Source: Heterobilharzia americana
Taxonomy: Eukaryota; Platyhelminthes; Trematoda; Strigeidida; Schistosomatidae
Direction of reading: 5' to 3'
NCBI GenBank assembly: GCA_944470555.2
Contig: CALYCZ020000356.1
Span: forward strand, 1 to 64,000
DNA: 64,000 nt
The position numbers and the translations under genes were made by a program. The notes beneath the pieces were generated by a model that was given only the letters and a program-made list of their open reading frames with translations, was not told the DNA's origin and did not search any database. Below are positions 21,026 to 33,419 of this stretch, piece after piece (within the stretch, counting starts at the first letter, position 1; every line of letters starts with the position of its first letter).

Positions 21026-22329
21026 GTAGTACCTTGTAACACTGTCTCCTTTATAGGTATAAACCACATGGAAGCATGTTTCGATTGTATATCACAGATT
21101 CGGGGAGAATAATTCGACCGTGTTGGGGATAGTCGCTGGAAGAAGATTCCCTTAAGCTGAAGTAGAAGTAGGTGTCCTTGGTGAATGATGTAATTCATTT
21201 CAAGTTGTAGATGAATGCAGTTAGAATGTGTGAGAATTGGGAAGGATCGCCTTGAGGATATGGGGAGGTGAGAAGGCGTGGTGTATGACTGACAGGTTGA
21301 ATTCAATATTCTTGAGGACAGAATGCTCATAAATTTCACATGAAATGAAATTCAGTTAGCCTGTGACCTGAAAGATAGAAGTGACACAGTCCCAACAGTT
21401 TGTCGAATATTGTCAATCAATAGATGAGAGTGGACCAACTACACGATTCAACACCTGATCAGAGCGGGTGGAATATCTTCGAATGAAATCAGTTCATGGT
21501 GTTTTGTCGCGTATCGATAGGGAATATTGCATCTTCAAGTGTGTGTGTGCAGTGTAGACAGGCAGCCTGGTACACAATTTCATGTATTCTAGTCACAAGT
21601 GACTAACGAATTGTAGCATAAACTCACTATTAAATGGTATGTCACAGGACGACCAGGCATTCTCATTCCATTCAGAAGATGCATCAGATCAGTGTGAATG
21701 ACTATGTTCTGCTTTGAAATGTGTGTGATCAGCATTAATAATGTCTTTGTGGAAAACAGGAGATTATCTTCTTTACACACCATAGCATTAGTATCATGCT
21801 GAGCTGAAGAGCATTCAGTAGTAAGCACATGCCAAGTAATGTAATGCTAGAAATATTTTACACTTTCATGATTAGATTTTCTTCATTCTCATGAAAACCG
21901 ATATCAGGTCAATCTTCCGCCGCGTGTCATCTTTGTCGTTATGTTAGATGTGAAGTATTGTTCAGCATTATGAAAGTATGCTGAAAAAGATTTTATGGCA
22001 GAAATTTGTATTATCAGCAGATAAACATAGGATTGTGATCAGAAACTTCTTCAGAATCAGTCTAATTATCTTACCTTGATAGAAGTTAAGTGAATATCAG
22101 AAATACCTGGCATGTGTACAAACCAGGGGTGTGGAGATGATGATTTTGTCGAATAATGACCCAGACTGACTGACTGTCAGATAAGATGTATCCAAATACT
22201 GAAAGGTTGTAAGTAATGACTTTATCATTTGCTTAGATAGTAAGAAAATAGACAGTGACATATAGATTATAGAATGAAAGCTGTGCTCCTCATTAGTGTA
22301 TGTGTTTCTTGAGGCTGATATGCGACTAG

Positions 22330-22509
22330 TGACCGAATTCATGTTCAATTGTGTAAGAAGTCTCCTGTACTGATGACGACTTTAGTTTGTTTGGGATTAC
22401 GTGGCAGTGTTATTTTTCTATGCATTTTAGAGTGGGCACCAAGTGGTTTGCTAGTTGCTCTTGTCATTCATCAGTTTAAGATTGCCTCTCCAATAAGTCC
22501 ATTTTGAGC
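22330..22509 (+). other. Open frame with membrane-like sequence, possible terminal exon
   Basis: A plus frame runs DRIHVQLCKKSPVLMTTLVC, then LGLRGSVIFLCILEW, then LLVALVIHQFK to a TGA at about 22507. An AATAAA lies near 22690. It is on the same strand as the candidate exon at 20885. The hydrophobic segments suggest a membrane protein fragment, but splice boundaries are unclear. The antisense equivalents lie near 40.22-40.40 and 55.28-55.46 kb. Confidence 0.2.
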
Positions 22510-23546
22510 AGTTTCTTTGTTATGATATAGATTAATGGTACCCGTCTATGCAAGAAATTATTGTCACACACCAGAGTATTTATCTCAAGTTTCATGTTGT
22601 ACTACCTACTGAGCAATTTATGTACAGATAAATGTGTTTTGTGATTCATTGACACCTCATCTAGTGATGATTATCAATTTTGTTAGGTGTAAATAAAGCC
22701 TAGGAATTACACTTGAAGTGACTAGACTGTCCTTTCGAAACATCTGAGCATTTCGACTTGTTTTAAACGTGTTCTACAACTTCTTAGTTTTAGTGAAGGA
22801 AATATGTTGGAGTGAAATCCAGGTGAAGCAGAATGCTCATATTCTAAAGTTTCTCGGCCCCGTAGTGGACACTTCTTTGGAAAACTAAAACCTGTATGAG
22901 TCACTGGGAGTTGTATGTTTACAACATTCTATTTTACAGACATATCCCCCTCATAATCCATTTGCTGCTCGCTCAACGAACTGAAATCTATCAGGTTAAA
23001 TTGTGATGTTGAAGTCCATACAATGCCTAATCTCTTCACTGGTCTTCAGAGAAGGGATTGCTGAACTGTCCTTTGATTGGTAGTTTCTAGCAAGGCAATT
23101 GAAAATATAATGTGGGATGAGCTGCCCTCAGAATTCGACGTGACCAGATGATTCTTGACATTTTTCCCTGCTTGATGGGTCAGTGACATTACGGCTGATG
23201 AACAGGTCATCCAGGAGCACTTCCAAATATCCTGCATAGCATCGCGTGATTGGGATTCAAGCTAATCTTGTCAGTGTGCATTGCTTGGTGATACGTCTAT
23301 TCTCTGGTATCATTAAACCTGACTATTAAGAATAGATGACACCTCAGTCTTCATCCCCTCATCTTAAGCCCGATCGAAATTAAACGAGCTTTCCATCATC
23401 TATTACTGTAGAAATGCATGGTCCTCACCTCTCTAAACATGACATAGGGGAATTTTAAAACGTGATTCAAACGATGATTAATCGCAAACTTTCCACACAC
23501 ACACACGCACTAAAAGTAAGACACCTCTGTCTCGTTTCACTTCCAG

Positions 23547-23607
23547 TCAAAGTGGTAATGTCTTTAGAAGATCACTTTATCGGAAACTTAATAAGCAATA
23601 ATAAACG
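23547..23607 (+). other. Possible 61-nt exon in the repeat unit
   Basis: A pyrimidine-rich acceptor (TTTCACTTCCAG) and a donor (CG/GTATGC) bound a short open stretch reading KVVMSLEDHFIGNLISNNKR. Copy B (antisense, about 53855) changes the Met to Lys but keeps the frame. No partner exon is established. Confidence 0.25.
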
Positions 23608-23695
23608 GTATGCATTTATCTATATGGAAGATAGCTCTACAGAAATGACACATACTTGAGTAAGACATGTATCAGTACAAATCTGGTCAGCAGTT

Positions 23696-23764
23696 GGACC
23701 TCTCACCTCAGTCGGTAAAGCACTGGACTGGTAACCCGATGGTCGCTTGTTCAAATCCGGCAGC
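23696..23764 (+). repeat. tRNA-like sequence, probably a tRNA-derived SINE head
   Basis: It has an A-box-like CTCAGTCGGTAAAGC, an anticodon-loop-like CTGGTAA (a GGT, Thr-type triplet) and a B-box-like TGTTCAAATCC. Acceptor and anticodon stems pair poorly, so it is unlikely to be a working tRNA. Antisense equivalents lie at 38977-39043 and 53651-53720; copy B is closest to tRNA consensus. Confidence 0.5.
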
Positions 23765-24423
23765 AGTCCCAATTCTCATTTCACCTTCAATCACCACCCA
23801 GTATAAATACTAGTCTACAAAACCACTGCTATCTCTGGTAGTCACATGATAATTACCTCTGTGTTGAATTGTCTTAGTCCAGTTTCCTTGTAACTCATGC
23901 AAAAAACTGCATTCGAAATCAAAGTGAAGTAGAGCAAGCTAGCTCATAAATTTGGCATGTTGAGATGAGGTCTGTTTTAATCCGGTTATGAGATAGTCCA
24001 ACAATAACTTCTCTGTTGCAAGATCTCACTCTGCTTTCTATCTTACTACCGCGAAATCTTTGCGAACTCTGAGCTGCTATCATCATCAATGAAGGTATGG
24101 AACGTGGATGCAATTCTTAATCACAATATCAAAGTCAACACTGAATAACAGTTATCAATGATAAGCAATCGCTTGCTGATGACGCAGTTGCGAGTCGACT
24201 GGATGTCACACGGGTGATAGGGTTGTCACGATGTTGAAATTGATTACTACGCCTTCAATAAACAATCAACTTTCCTGCTTTCGAAAATATATAGTGAAGT
24301 GGGATTCATTTTGATCATCGTATCCTATAATATATCTAGGTAGTTTAGCCACTTCAAGTTGAGTTGGCATCTTGGAAACAGTGAACGTCAGTTAACAAAA
24401 TACTACTGGGTATATGGTTAGAT

Positions 24424-24780
24424 TTGACAAGTGACTTTTCATATCTCCCTTGTCGCATTCAAAATAAGTATCAACACCGTATTTTCCCTTATTTTGGTTT
24501 CATCAAACACTATGATCACTTCGTCGATAAATCTTCATTCACACATCATAGATATCTGTCAATGAAGAGTTTCTGCATGATTCTGAAATCTACTATTTTG
24601 ACGAACTCAGTGAGCTGCCAGGTTGTAGTTGATATAAACTGTGTTTTTTTGAAACTGTATTTTAAAGTGTATTTTAAACATAAGATTTATAGAGAGAATG
24701 AGGATTTCACCTGTTCTTCCACCCTGTTGTGGTGTGTAGATGAGAAATTGAACCAGCTTTATATGTCAGTCGCACGCTGA
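24424..24780 (+). other. 118-codon open frame kept in three repeat copies
   Basis: Open in the inverted arm and antisense in A (38315-37959) and B (52992-52636), with two amino-acid changes in B. It reads SDFSYLPCRIQNKYQHRIFP and is rich in Lys, Tyr and Phe. No domain is recognised. Such recent copies keep frames open by shared descent, so conservation is weak evidence of coding. Confidence 0.2.
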
Positions 24781-27007
24781 ATTGAAAGACTTTGATGGTA
24801 GAGTACTTCCGACGTTCATGTGAAGTGCAATTTAGTGACGCGACCAAATCTTCTCAGTCCCTAATCGGAAATGACATAGCTTTAGTTAGTTAGTGGGTTT
24901 AACGTTTGAAACCTACATGAGGTTTGTAGTAGGTGACTACTTAAAATTGCATCAAGATTACTATTCAAATGTGGTCAGAATAAAATAAATGTTCATTAGG
25001 CTTTCCACGTGATCCTGCATTTCTGTATGCGCTGATTGGTTTGAGGTAGACACGACTTTGTGTTTAGGAAACAAATGGTGGTTGTGGTCATCAATTTCAA
25101 TAGCATAACTGCAGATGGGTTCATGAATCCATACAAAAGCGGTTAAGCAAGGTTATCTCTTCTTCGTTCGAATGATCAGAACATTAGGCGACTGAGGAAA
25201 GTCCATGTGAATCGCTTAGTATGAAATGTCTTAAACAATGTAGACGAGAGACGTCTTCCTCCTATTCGACTTCCATTGTCTTAATGACACAACTCATTGG
25301 TAACAGAGTCAATATACTTGTATATATATACAGTTGTCAAGGTAAGCAATAATAAAAAAATTTTCTTAAGGTTATTTTAAGGATGTTGTACAGACTTTTC
25401 ACCATGTAAATATCCGTAGACTAGAGTTGTTCTGCGACTAAATATGAATATTCACTTGGTAATTGTGATGTCGACTAAAGACGAATTCACACACTTAACT
25501 AAATCGTAACGAATGCTTGCAGTTGCTTCATTTTAACACGTATTTCAATCTCGTTTTAGTGAGCACTGATATTGCACCCTCCTTTTCGAAGTCTTTCTCA
25601 ATGTGTCAAAATGAAAGTGACACGAAGGAAAGCCATCTAAGTGTTAATACAACAACCGCAGGTTCTAGTTAAAAATAACTTTTAAAATGTGGCTTGTGAT
25701 ACCTGGTGCTACGAATGTGTGAAATTTATGTAGTATGTCACTTGTTACTGATAAGCAGGAAAGTTGATAACAATTATTTTTCTGGGTGTTCCTGTCAATC
25801 TTGATGTTTGTCATGATTAGGCCAACAAATTTACGAAGTTTAGTCAATGGTTTCAGATTTCTTTGTATGTTTGTAAAACAACTGTGAACAACTGCTTGGT
25901 GACAAGGAATAAAGTGCTGCTTCGTTACCAGTTGTTTCTGCGTTATGAGGAGTAGAGTCAAAGTGAAATAAACACTTGGGTTGTGACAAGATTCAAACCA
26001 ACGGGACCTATGTTACTATCTCAGTATTCTAATAAGTAAAGTTGGAGTTTCAGCTGTTGACAAGCTTTCCACGTTAATTGTGCTACAATGTACAATACAT
26101 TTACTGATATCCTTTCTGTGAATTCCAGCGGCTTAAATAGTTTAAAGAGACTGGTTTGAATGTACCTAGCTGCGATGTATCACTGCTGAACACAGTTTAA
26201 CTCCAAGAAAACTTCTTTTCCTCAAGGCTGTTACAAATAGTTCGCTCTGCTATCAGCAGCTTGCTACTTTACTTGTTCAAGTTCAGCGCGAAGTCAATCG
26301 TGGGCTGGACGGCTCAGTGTTAACGTCGTTGACTATGACACGGAATGGCATTGCTTTGAATCTCACATAGAACATAAGTTCTCTCTAGATTGCAGAAACA
26401 CCTTGTTGACAAGTACCTGAAAGTAAGGGAACTAGGTGAAACACGGCTGCCTGAAACCATATAACAGTTATCAAGTCTTGAACAAGCTTGAAATTCACTG
26501 ATTACTCAAGCCTTACAAACAATTCTGTTGGACGCTGAACTTCAAGGTTGTAGGGTAAGACCTGTTCTGTCAAAAAAACAAAAAACTGCTACGGATGGTT
26601 TCCTTTCAGCAGATTCGACCACCTAGACAAAGATACCAAAGATACAAATTAATGCAAAATGGTATTTTTGGTTAAGTTGGTTATGAACAGTAATCCACGT
26701 GAATCTCACTTGCTGTTCTTGCATACTCCACATGTGAGTTGGCAATGGAAGTCAATTTTCCAACTGGAAGAGCGTACTTTACAGACGAGTTCCATTTAGA
26801 CTACATGATTGTATAGACAGAAGACCAGTGAACTCCCGTCAACTTACCTTTCAACTGGACCTTATCGTTTACAAGCTGAGTTTCCGAATACGAACACCAT
26901 GTAAAGCGTTAACATCTAGGTTTACTTTGAGGTCTTTGAGAATTTCATTAATATAAGAGTAGCATTGATTGTGGGTTAACATCATTTGGAGAATTATAGA
27001 AAACTTG

Positions 27008-27022
27008 TGTGAATCTGAGAAC
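27008..27022. other. Head-to-head junction filler
   Basis: Left of 27007 the sequence is the reverse complement of 35738 onward. From 27023 it is the direct equivalent of 41738 onward. The 15 bases between (TGTGAATCTGAGAAC) match neither side, as at an end-joining breakpoint. Confidence 0.85.
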
Positions 27023-27149
27023 TCTTCCAAGTTCGTGTAATTTAGTCACCTGATTCTACTAGGTTTTCCAACCTGATTCCTAAATGTGAACATCCCTTCG
27101 TGGTAATGATAATGAAAGCAGGCAGATGCATTAGGATGGCATCAGTCAC
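27023..27149 (-). pseudogene. Truncated copy-A version of the 141-nt exon-like block
   Basis: The block equivalent to 20885-21025 loses its last part and donor at the array junction. It also carries an in-frame TAA (27042-27044) where copies B and C read Ser-Ile. If the exon is real, copy A cannot make it. Confidence 0.35.
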
Positions 27150-28635
27150 CTGATAGATTGGTTCACGAAGCCATGCTTAGCACTGAACACCACTAAATAT
27201 GCAACCAAGTCAACTGATCACAACTATCACCATGATAATCTAATCAATTAACCAATTCTCCTCACACTGAGGGAATACACGGAGTGTGGTATCCAAGTTA
27301 GTCATGAAATCTGGACATCAGCCAATTGTGTAGTAGCAACTGCCAAGGTCTTCTCGATCTTGCTGTTTTACGAAAGGCTTCCCTATGTAAGTAAGATAAT
27401 ATTTGCAGTAATAGGTTGAGAGATAGAATCATTGTTTCAAATATAGAAGAGATAACCTAAATGAGATCTGGTTCGTATGATGTAGGCTATAATGGTCAGA
27501 TAACTGTGAACCTTCTCCACTGGGAAAAGAAGAGTGGATCAGTGATGTCATTTTATAAGACAACTTCTTCCCTTTATAAAGTTCGACAAAACAATGGGAA
27601 GATATATATTGTTTGAATCATGTTATCCTTTGGAGCATCACATTTCGAACAATTTGATCCTATACGTACATGTCATAGGTACTTATTTGATGACGGGTGA
27701 GGATATGAACAGAGGTCATGTAGAAAAGGTGAATCAAAGGACAAATAAGAGTGAAAATCAACAGAACGAAAATAATGATACATCGAACTAGGTTTCAGAG
27801 TTGAATTCATGAAAGCTGATTTAAAGTGATAAAAAATAATTTAATTCATTAGAATGACTTAGTTTGCTTGTGAAACCACATTGTAATGTTCCACTATTTC
27901 ACCGTAGGATGAAACTTGATCTTATCTTTTCCTCTTGTGTCTCGTACACTGATCTACTTGTTAGCCTACTTCATCCTGATTCAGCCTGTGGCATAAATGA
28001 CATGGCGATTGAACAATACGCGACTAAGTCAACTAATCAAATCAGGCACCAACCTGGAACTTCGACATAGTGACACATTTGTTGTTAGGCCTCCAATCTC
28101 TTTCTAACCATAGATAGCTGTCAGTAGTCAGCAATCAGGGGTTCAACTCATTAACCTATTGACGAATAATGCATGCATGGAAAATGAAGGTTGAAATGAA
28201 CGCCGTCCTATAGGGATGCATCGAGCCTGCCTGAATATTCACAATTTCGCAGTTTTACATAGTAGTGGCTAACATCGGAATGCAGGAGGCATTTCTCATC
28301 ATTCAGCTGACAAGTGAGTCGCACATGTTAGGTAGTGCATGTTGTGTATTCCGTTGGTAGCCACTATTGTGTTATAAAAACATTTGTTTTCGCAGATAAT
28401 CGGAGTGTTGCGTAGACATTTGCAGAAGAGTGGTGAGAGTTGTTGTAACTCAAGATGTGTCACTCTTGTAGCCGCCTATGTAAGCCATTGAAACTCCCAA
28501 TTGAACAGGCTAACCTAAAGCAATCAGCACTACCACTCAAGACTAGTTAATTCAACCACAAGTGAACCCCTGCAGCACCGGATTCTGTACATGGATTGGT
28601 TTACATTGATTACTGTAAGACATCGAAAAAATTTC

Positions 28636-29026
28636 TTCCTTGGCTTCCTAGTGGGATGAACATAAGGCTTCACCAGCACGTTACCATTTCACTCCCTTGT
28701 CTATCTACAGCCTTTTCAACCTGACTCAACCACTGCCCACAACCTTACATTTCTTCCTCCATGTCATCCTCAGTCAGCTCAGACGCCCAACTCGTCCTTA
28801 ACCCATTTGGCTTCCACTCTACGGCCTCATCTGTCATGTGAGTTCCCCAAACTGCCTTCTCAGTGTTGGGTGATAGGTTGTTGGTTTGTTGGTTTGTTAC
28901 AAGACAGCCACAGTTCGTTCTTGCTCATTCCTATTATTCTGGCCATCTCATCTTCAGCGTCAGTATTGAGTGAGCGTAGGCGACAGATGTTGATGAATGT
29001 CTGCAGTTTCTTGGAAATACTATTGG
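28636..29026 (-). mobile_element. Host RTE relic, 3' half, split by a later RTE (copy A)
   Basis: Antisense RTE 3' end. At 29026 it is interrupted and resumes at 32350. Joining the two parts restores the RTE order across TTGGTGAGTTACCAATAG. It lacks the 45 bp still present at 19133-19177. Equivalents flank the insertions in B (near 43.33-43.72 kb) and C (near 58.39-58.79 kb). Confidence 0.85.
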
Positions 29027-29035
29027 TAACTCACC

Positions 29036-32000
29036 TCGCCTGGTTGACTAGTTCACTAGTTACTAGCCGGTCCTAAGCCCGGGTAAAGAGGGAAGTTTGG
29101 GCATAGGGCTAGCAACCCTACCCCCTAAAACAAATCTAACCGCTAAACAAACTTCAAAGCACAAACAAAATATAAATAATGAAAACAAACTTATTCCCCG
29201 CTGGAATCGGAGAGGCGAAATGACGCCAGTTGGTGAAAGCCTTCGGGAAGCCGATTGGCCGATGTGTCTTCTCTCCCTCGATGAAAGCGAAAGTAAACGT
29301 GGGGACATGGAATGTCCGCACGATGTTTGAACCCAGTAAGGCAGCCCAGATTGCAAAGGAGATGAGAAGGTATAACATCGAGGTGCTTGGGAGTTGCGAA
29401 AGCAGATGGAATGGGAGTGGACTCTCCAAACTGTCAACTGGAGAATCAATAATCTACTCCAACATTCTCACCCAGACGACAACCACGAACACACTGAGTT
29501 ATGGAGTGGCTATCATGGTGTCTTCAACAGCATCAAAGGCTCTCTCTCATGGGGAACCAATCTCCTCCAGGATCATGACAGCAAGATTCAACTCAAAAGG
29601 AAGAAAGGTCACAATCATACAATGTTATGCACCTACAAATAATGCAGAGCAAGAGAAGAAGGAGGAATTCTACAGACAACTTCAATCAACACTGGACAAG
29701 ACGCCACCTCAGTTGGCGATATCAAAATTCTAATGGGTGACATGAATGCCAAACTGGGAGGGGACAACACAGGAAGAGAACTAACCATGGGTCGAGAGGC
29801 GCTAGGTGAAATGAATGAGAATGGAGAGTTGTTTGCAGAATTCTGCGCATTCAACGATTTGGTGATTGGAGGCAGTGTGTTCAGGCCCAAAGATATCCAC
29901 AAAGGGACATGGATTTCACCAGACACCAGGACACACTAAAAATCAAATCGACTTAATCTCAATCTCGAGAAAGTGGAGAGGCAGTCTACTTGACACAAGG
30001 TGAAGAAGAGGAGCAGATGTAGGTTCAGACCACTCACTGTCTAGTGCAAGGAACCTTCGAAATCAAGTTAACAGCCTTCAAGGAAGCTGGTGATAGACCA
30101 CAGTTCAAGTACAACACTCGGGAACTGAAGGATGAAACTACAAAGGAGATCTTCACGGCAGCCAGCCATCAAGACAAAATGGGAGACAGCGAGCAACATC
30201 CCTGAAGAAACCTGTGTGGGAGAACACTGGAAGTCTTTGAAAGCTATGTGGAAAGAAACCTGCACAACAGTATTAGGAAGGAAGAAGAAAGAAGACAAGG
30301 AATGGATCTCGACGGATACCTGGAAGCTGATAGATGAGGGAGAGGAGGATGGTGAAGCAGAAGATAAACCAGTGCAAGGACGCTCAACGACAAGAGGAAC
30401 TGAGTACAATGTATAAAACACTGAACAAAGAAGTAAAGAAGAGTGCACGCAAAGACAAAAGACACTTCTACGACACACTGGCAAGTGAAGCAGAACAGGC
30501 TGAGAGCTGGTAGGAGAGACCTGACGACATTGTATCGAATAACCAGGTTGCTGCTGTCTGGGAAGAGATCAACACAGATGAAACCAATAGAAGATGAAGA
30601 AGGAAATTTAATTACGAGAGAAGAGAAACAGAGGAAACAATGGGCCGACCACTTCAAGAAGCTCTTGAATCGACCACTGCCACCACCACCACCTGCACTT
30701 CGTCCAGAAATACCACCTGCAGCCGCTGAATTACAAGTGAACATAAATCCCCCAACGAAAATGGAAGTTCTGGACGCCATAAAGCTACTGAAATGCGGGA
30801 AAGCAGCAGGACCAGATGGAATACCGCCAGAAGCACTGAGAACAGACGCAGAGACAACAGCGGACATGCTCACACCATGCCACTATTACAGAAGGTGTGG
30901 AAGGAAGAGAAGGTACCTGCCTATTGATTGGAAGAAGGGTTACCTTGTCAAACTGCCGAAGAATGGAGACCTCAGTGCTTGCAAGAACTGGCGAGAAATC
31001 ACTCTCCTGTCCACCCAGAGCAAGTAAAATATTAAGCCGCATCATCCTGGAGAGGCTTAAAGATGCGCTGGATTCAAAACTACGACCGGAACAGGCAGGC
31101 AGGCTTCAGGAAGTACAAATCATGTGCAGACCAAATTGCAACGCTACGCATCATCATAGAACAGAGCATAGAATGGCAATCAGCTCTCTACCTCAACTTC
31201 ATCGACTTTGAGAAGGCCTTTGACAGCGTCGACCGGGAAGTAATTTGAAAGCTGCTTCAATACTACGGAGTACCGCAAACCTTTATCCGCCTCATTCAAC
31301 AACTATATGAAGATGCCACATGCCAAGTAATTCACAATGGGAAGCTCAGTGATGATTTTGAAGTGAAGTGAAGACAGGAGTGAAACAAGGTTGCCTACTA
31401 TCCCCTATGATATTGCTGATTGTGGTGGACTGGATCATGCAGCAAACAGTAGGGAGCTGTGAGAAGAGGGGGATACGCTGGCTGGACTGCGGAAAAGAAC
31501 CTAGAAGACTTGGATTTCGCCGATGACTTGTGCCTGATGTCACATAAACTTGAAGATCTGCAGGCAAAAACTAACAAGTTGATAGAAGAGGCAGCTAAGA
31601 CGGGACTTCAGGTGAATATAGAGAAGACAGAGGTGATGAAGATACCGCATCACCACCACCACCAGCAACAACAACAAACTCCAAATCACCATCAACGGGA
31701 GAAACTTGAAGGAAGTAACCTCCTTCACCTATCTAGGAAGCACTGTTTCAACTACAGGCGGGATGGACGAGGACGTCAAAGTCAGAATCGGAAAAGTAAG
31801 ACAGGTGTTCATTAGCCTGAAAAGAGTGTGGAGATCTACTGCACTCAGCATGCGGAACAAGATACGGATTTTCAACACCAACGTCAAGTCAGTGCTTCTG
31901 TATGGCTCAGAGACTTGGCGCGTCACGAAAGGCATTTCCAATAAACTACAGACATTCATCAACAACTGCTTACGCTGTCTCGCTACTGAAGATCAGATGG

Positions 32001-32340
32001 CCAGAACGAATAAGCAACAAGGAACTCTGGGAACGAACCAACCAAGAACCTATCACGCAACAAATATGCAGGAGGAAGTGGAGATGGATTGGCCATGCAC
32101 TGAGAAGGCCGACTGAGGACATCACGCGTCAGGCCCTCGAGTGGAATCCCCATGGGAAGCGACGAGTTGGGCGTCGGTGTCGAGGGTGACATGGAAGAGG
32201 TCGGGCGAGGAGGAAATGAGAGCCTGTGGGCTGTCGTGGAACCAGGTTCAAAAGATCTCAGAGAACAGAGGTCACTGGAGACGCGCTACTGAAGCCTTAT
32301 GTTCCACTAGGTACCCAAGGGACTAATAAGAAATAAATAA
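29036..32340 (+). mobile_element. Complete but dead RTE-clade retrotransposon (copy A)
   Basis: 3305 bp flanked by TAACTCACC at 29027-29035 and 32341-32349. The 5' leader starts TCGCCTGGTTGACTAG and the 3' end is AAGAAATAAATAA, as in the RTE clade. The endonuclease is seen as VGTWNVRTMFEPSKAAQIAK (29300), GDMNAKLGGDN (29735) and a GHTKNQID box out of frame at 29930. The reverse transcriptase has FEKAFDSVDREVI (31207-31245) and LDFADDLCLM (31510-31540). At least four frameshifts and a TGA at 31246 (a Trp codon is expected) break the single ORF. Confidence 0.9.
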
Positions 32341-32349
32341 TAACTCACC

Positions 32350-33130
32350 AAGTCTCTCAACCATCACATAGAAGCACTGACTGACTTGACTGAATTAGTG
32401 TTGAAAATCCGAATGTTATTCTTATGCTGAGGGGAGTGCAGGAGAACTGAACACTGGTTTCAGATTGATGACGGCCTGTCTTGCTGTTTTTCCAATCCTG
32501 CCCTCCACATCCTCATTTGTCTCACCACCACCTGTATTTGACATGATACTGCCTTGTCTATTTAGGTAGGTGTAGGTGTAGGTGTAGGTATAGGTGAAAC
32601 AGACTACTTCGTTTTGATTTCTCCTGTTGATGGTGGTTGTTGCTTGTTGTTGTTGTTGCTGTTGTTGGTTGGTTGTCTCCATCACCTCTGTCTCCTCTAC
32701 GTTCACCTGGAGGAAGTTCCATCATCGCTGACATGCCTCTTGTGCCAACTCGTTGGTTTTCGCCTGTTCATCTCCGAGCTTGTGCGACATTTATGAAGCT
32801 TTTCATTATGAATTGCTTGGCATGTAGCCTCCTATAGCGTATAGCTCTTGAAGGAAATTGGTGGCACACCGAAGTGTTGAAGTAGCTGCCAATGACTTCC
32901 CGGTCGACGCTATCGAAGGCCTTTATCAAAATCGATGAATTGAGGTTGAGTTGAGTTGACTGCCATTCTATACTCTGTTCTATGATGATGTATAGTGTGC
33001 AGTGCAATTTGATTCACACATGATTTGTTCTTCCTGATGCCAGCCTGACAGCCTGTCCCGGTCGTCATTTTGAATCCAGCGCATCTTTTAGTCTCTTCAG
33101 GATATTTTGCTGAATGTGGACACGAGCATA
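32350..33130 (-). mobile_element. Host RTE relic, 5'-side half (copy A)
   Basis: Antisense reverse-transcriptase region equivalent to about 31010-31925 of the complete element. It reads TEYRMAVNST, an FDKG-like AFDSVDREVI box and the NVEETEVMET block. It contains an (AGGTGT)n expansion (32562-32600) and a (TGT)n run. It continues at 29026 across the younger insertion. Equivalents: B 47025-47805, C 62144-62950. Confidence 0.85.
32562..32602. repeat. (GTAGGT)n hexamer minisatellite
   Basis: Six or so hexamers in the host RTE relic, repeated at 47237-47277 and, with one unit changed, at 62358-62396. Confidence 0.85.
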
Positions 33131-33419
33131 AATAATTCTGCCTCATTTCTTGCAAACCAGCTATGGAAATACAACAATCGAAACCAGTATTGTGTCGTTC
33201 ACTGTCTTTATACATACATTTCTTAGTTCTTCAACTTACCAGTTCTTAAGTGTAACGAATCTTCTCATTTTTATATCCCTATCACTTAGACAGTTTTCGC
33301 CAAGCTCACTCACGAGTTTCTTATTCATTCGCTCATCGACAGCTGTCTACTCACTTTGTTACGAAGTCTTTACTTCAACTGACATTTAATCACGTTCTCA
33401 AGTACTTTCATATATTTCA

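Larger units (their letters stand above)
19010..27007 (-). repeat. Inverted partial copy (8.0 kb) of the 15-kb repeat unit
   Basis: The reverse complement matches 35738 to about 43682 of the array almost base for base. Its mates are therefore the end of copy A plus the start of copy B. By eye it is closest to copy A both in the 36-41 kb part and in the part shared with 27.0-28.9 kb. It lacks the 380-bp block seen in copy B. The left edge is within an RTE relic (19010) and the right edge is the head-to-head junction (27007). Confidence 0.95.

Noticed and set aside
20881..21339. 152-codon minus-strand frame repeated in all copies
   Set aside because: Open in all copies by recent common descent; low-complexity Ser/Leu composition, no motif, and the opposite strand has the better splice-bounded exon candidate.
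22000..22330. A string of very short splice-bounded pieces resembling a schistosome micro-exon gene
   Set aside because: In AT-rich DNA many AG and GT sites frame short open pieces by chance; no consistent phase chain or signal peptide was found.
29063..29449. 128-codon minus-strand frame over the RTE endonuclease (repeated in B and C)
   Set aside because: Antisense shadow of the endonuclease coding strand.
30244..30873. 209-codon minus-strand frame (and its equivalents in B and C)
   Set aside because: Shadow of the RTE reverse-transcriptase region on the other strand; Ser-rich with no domain.
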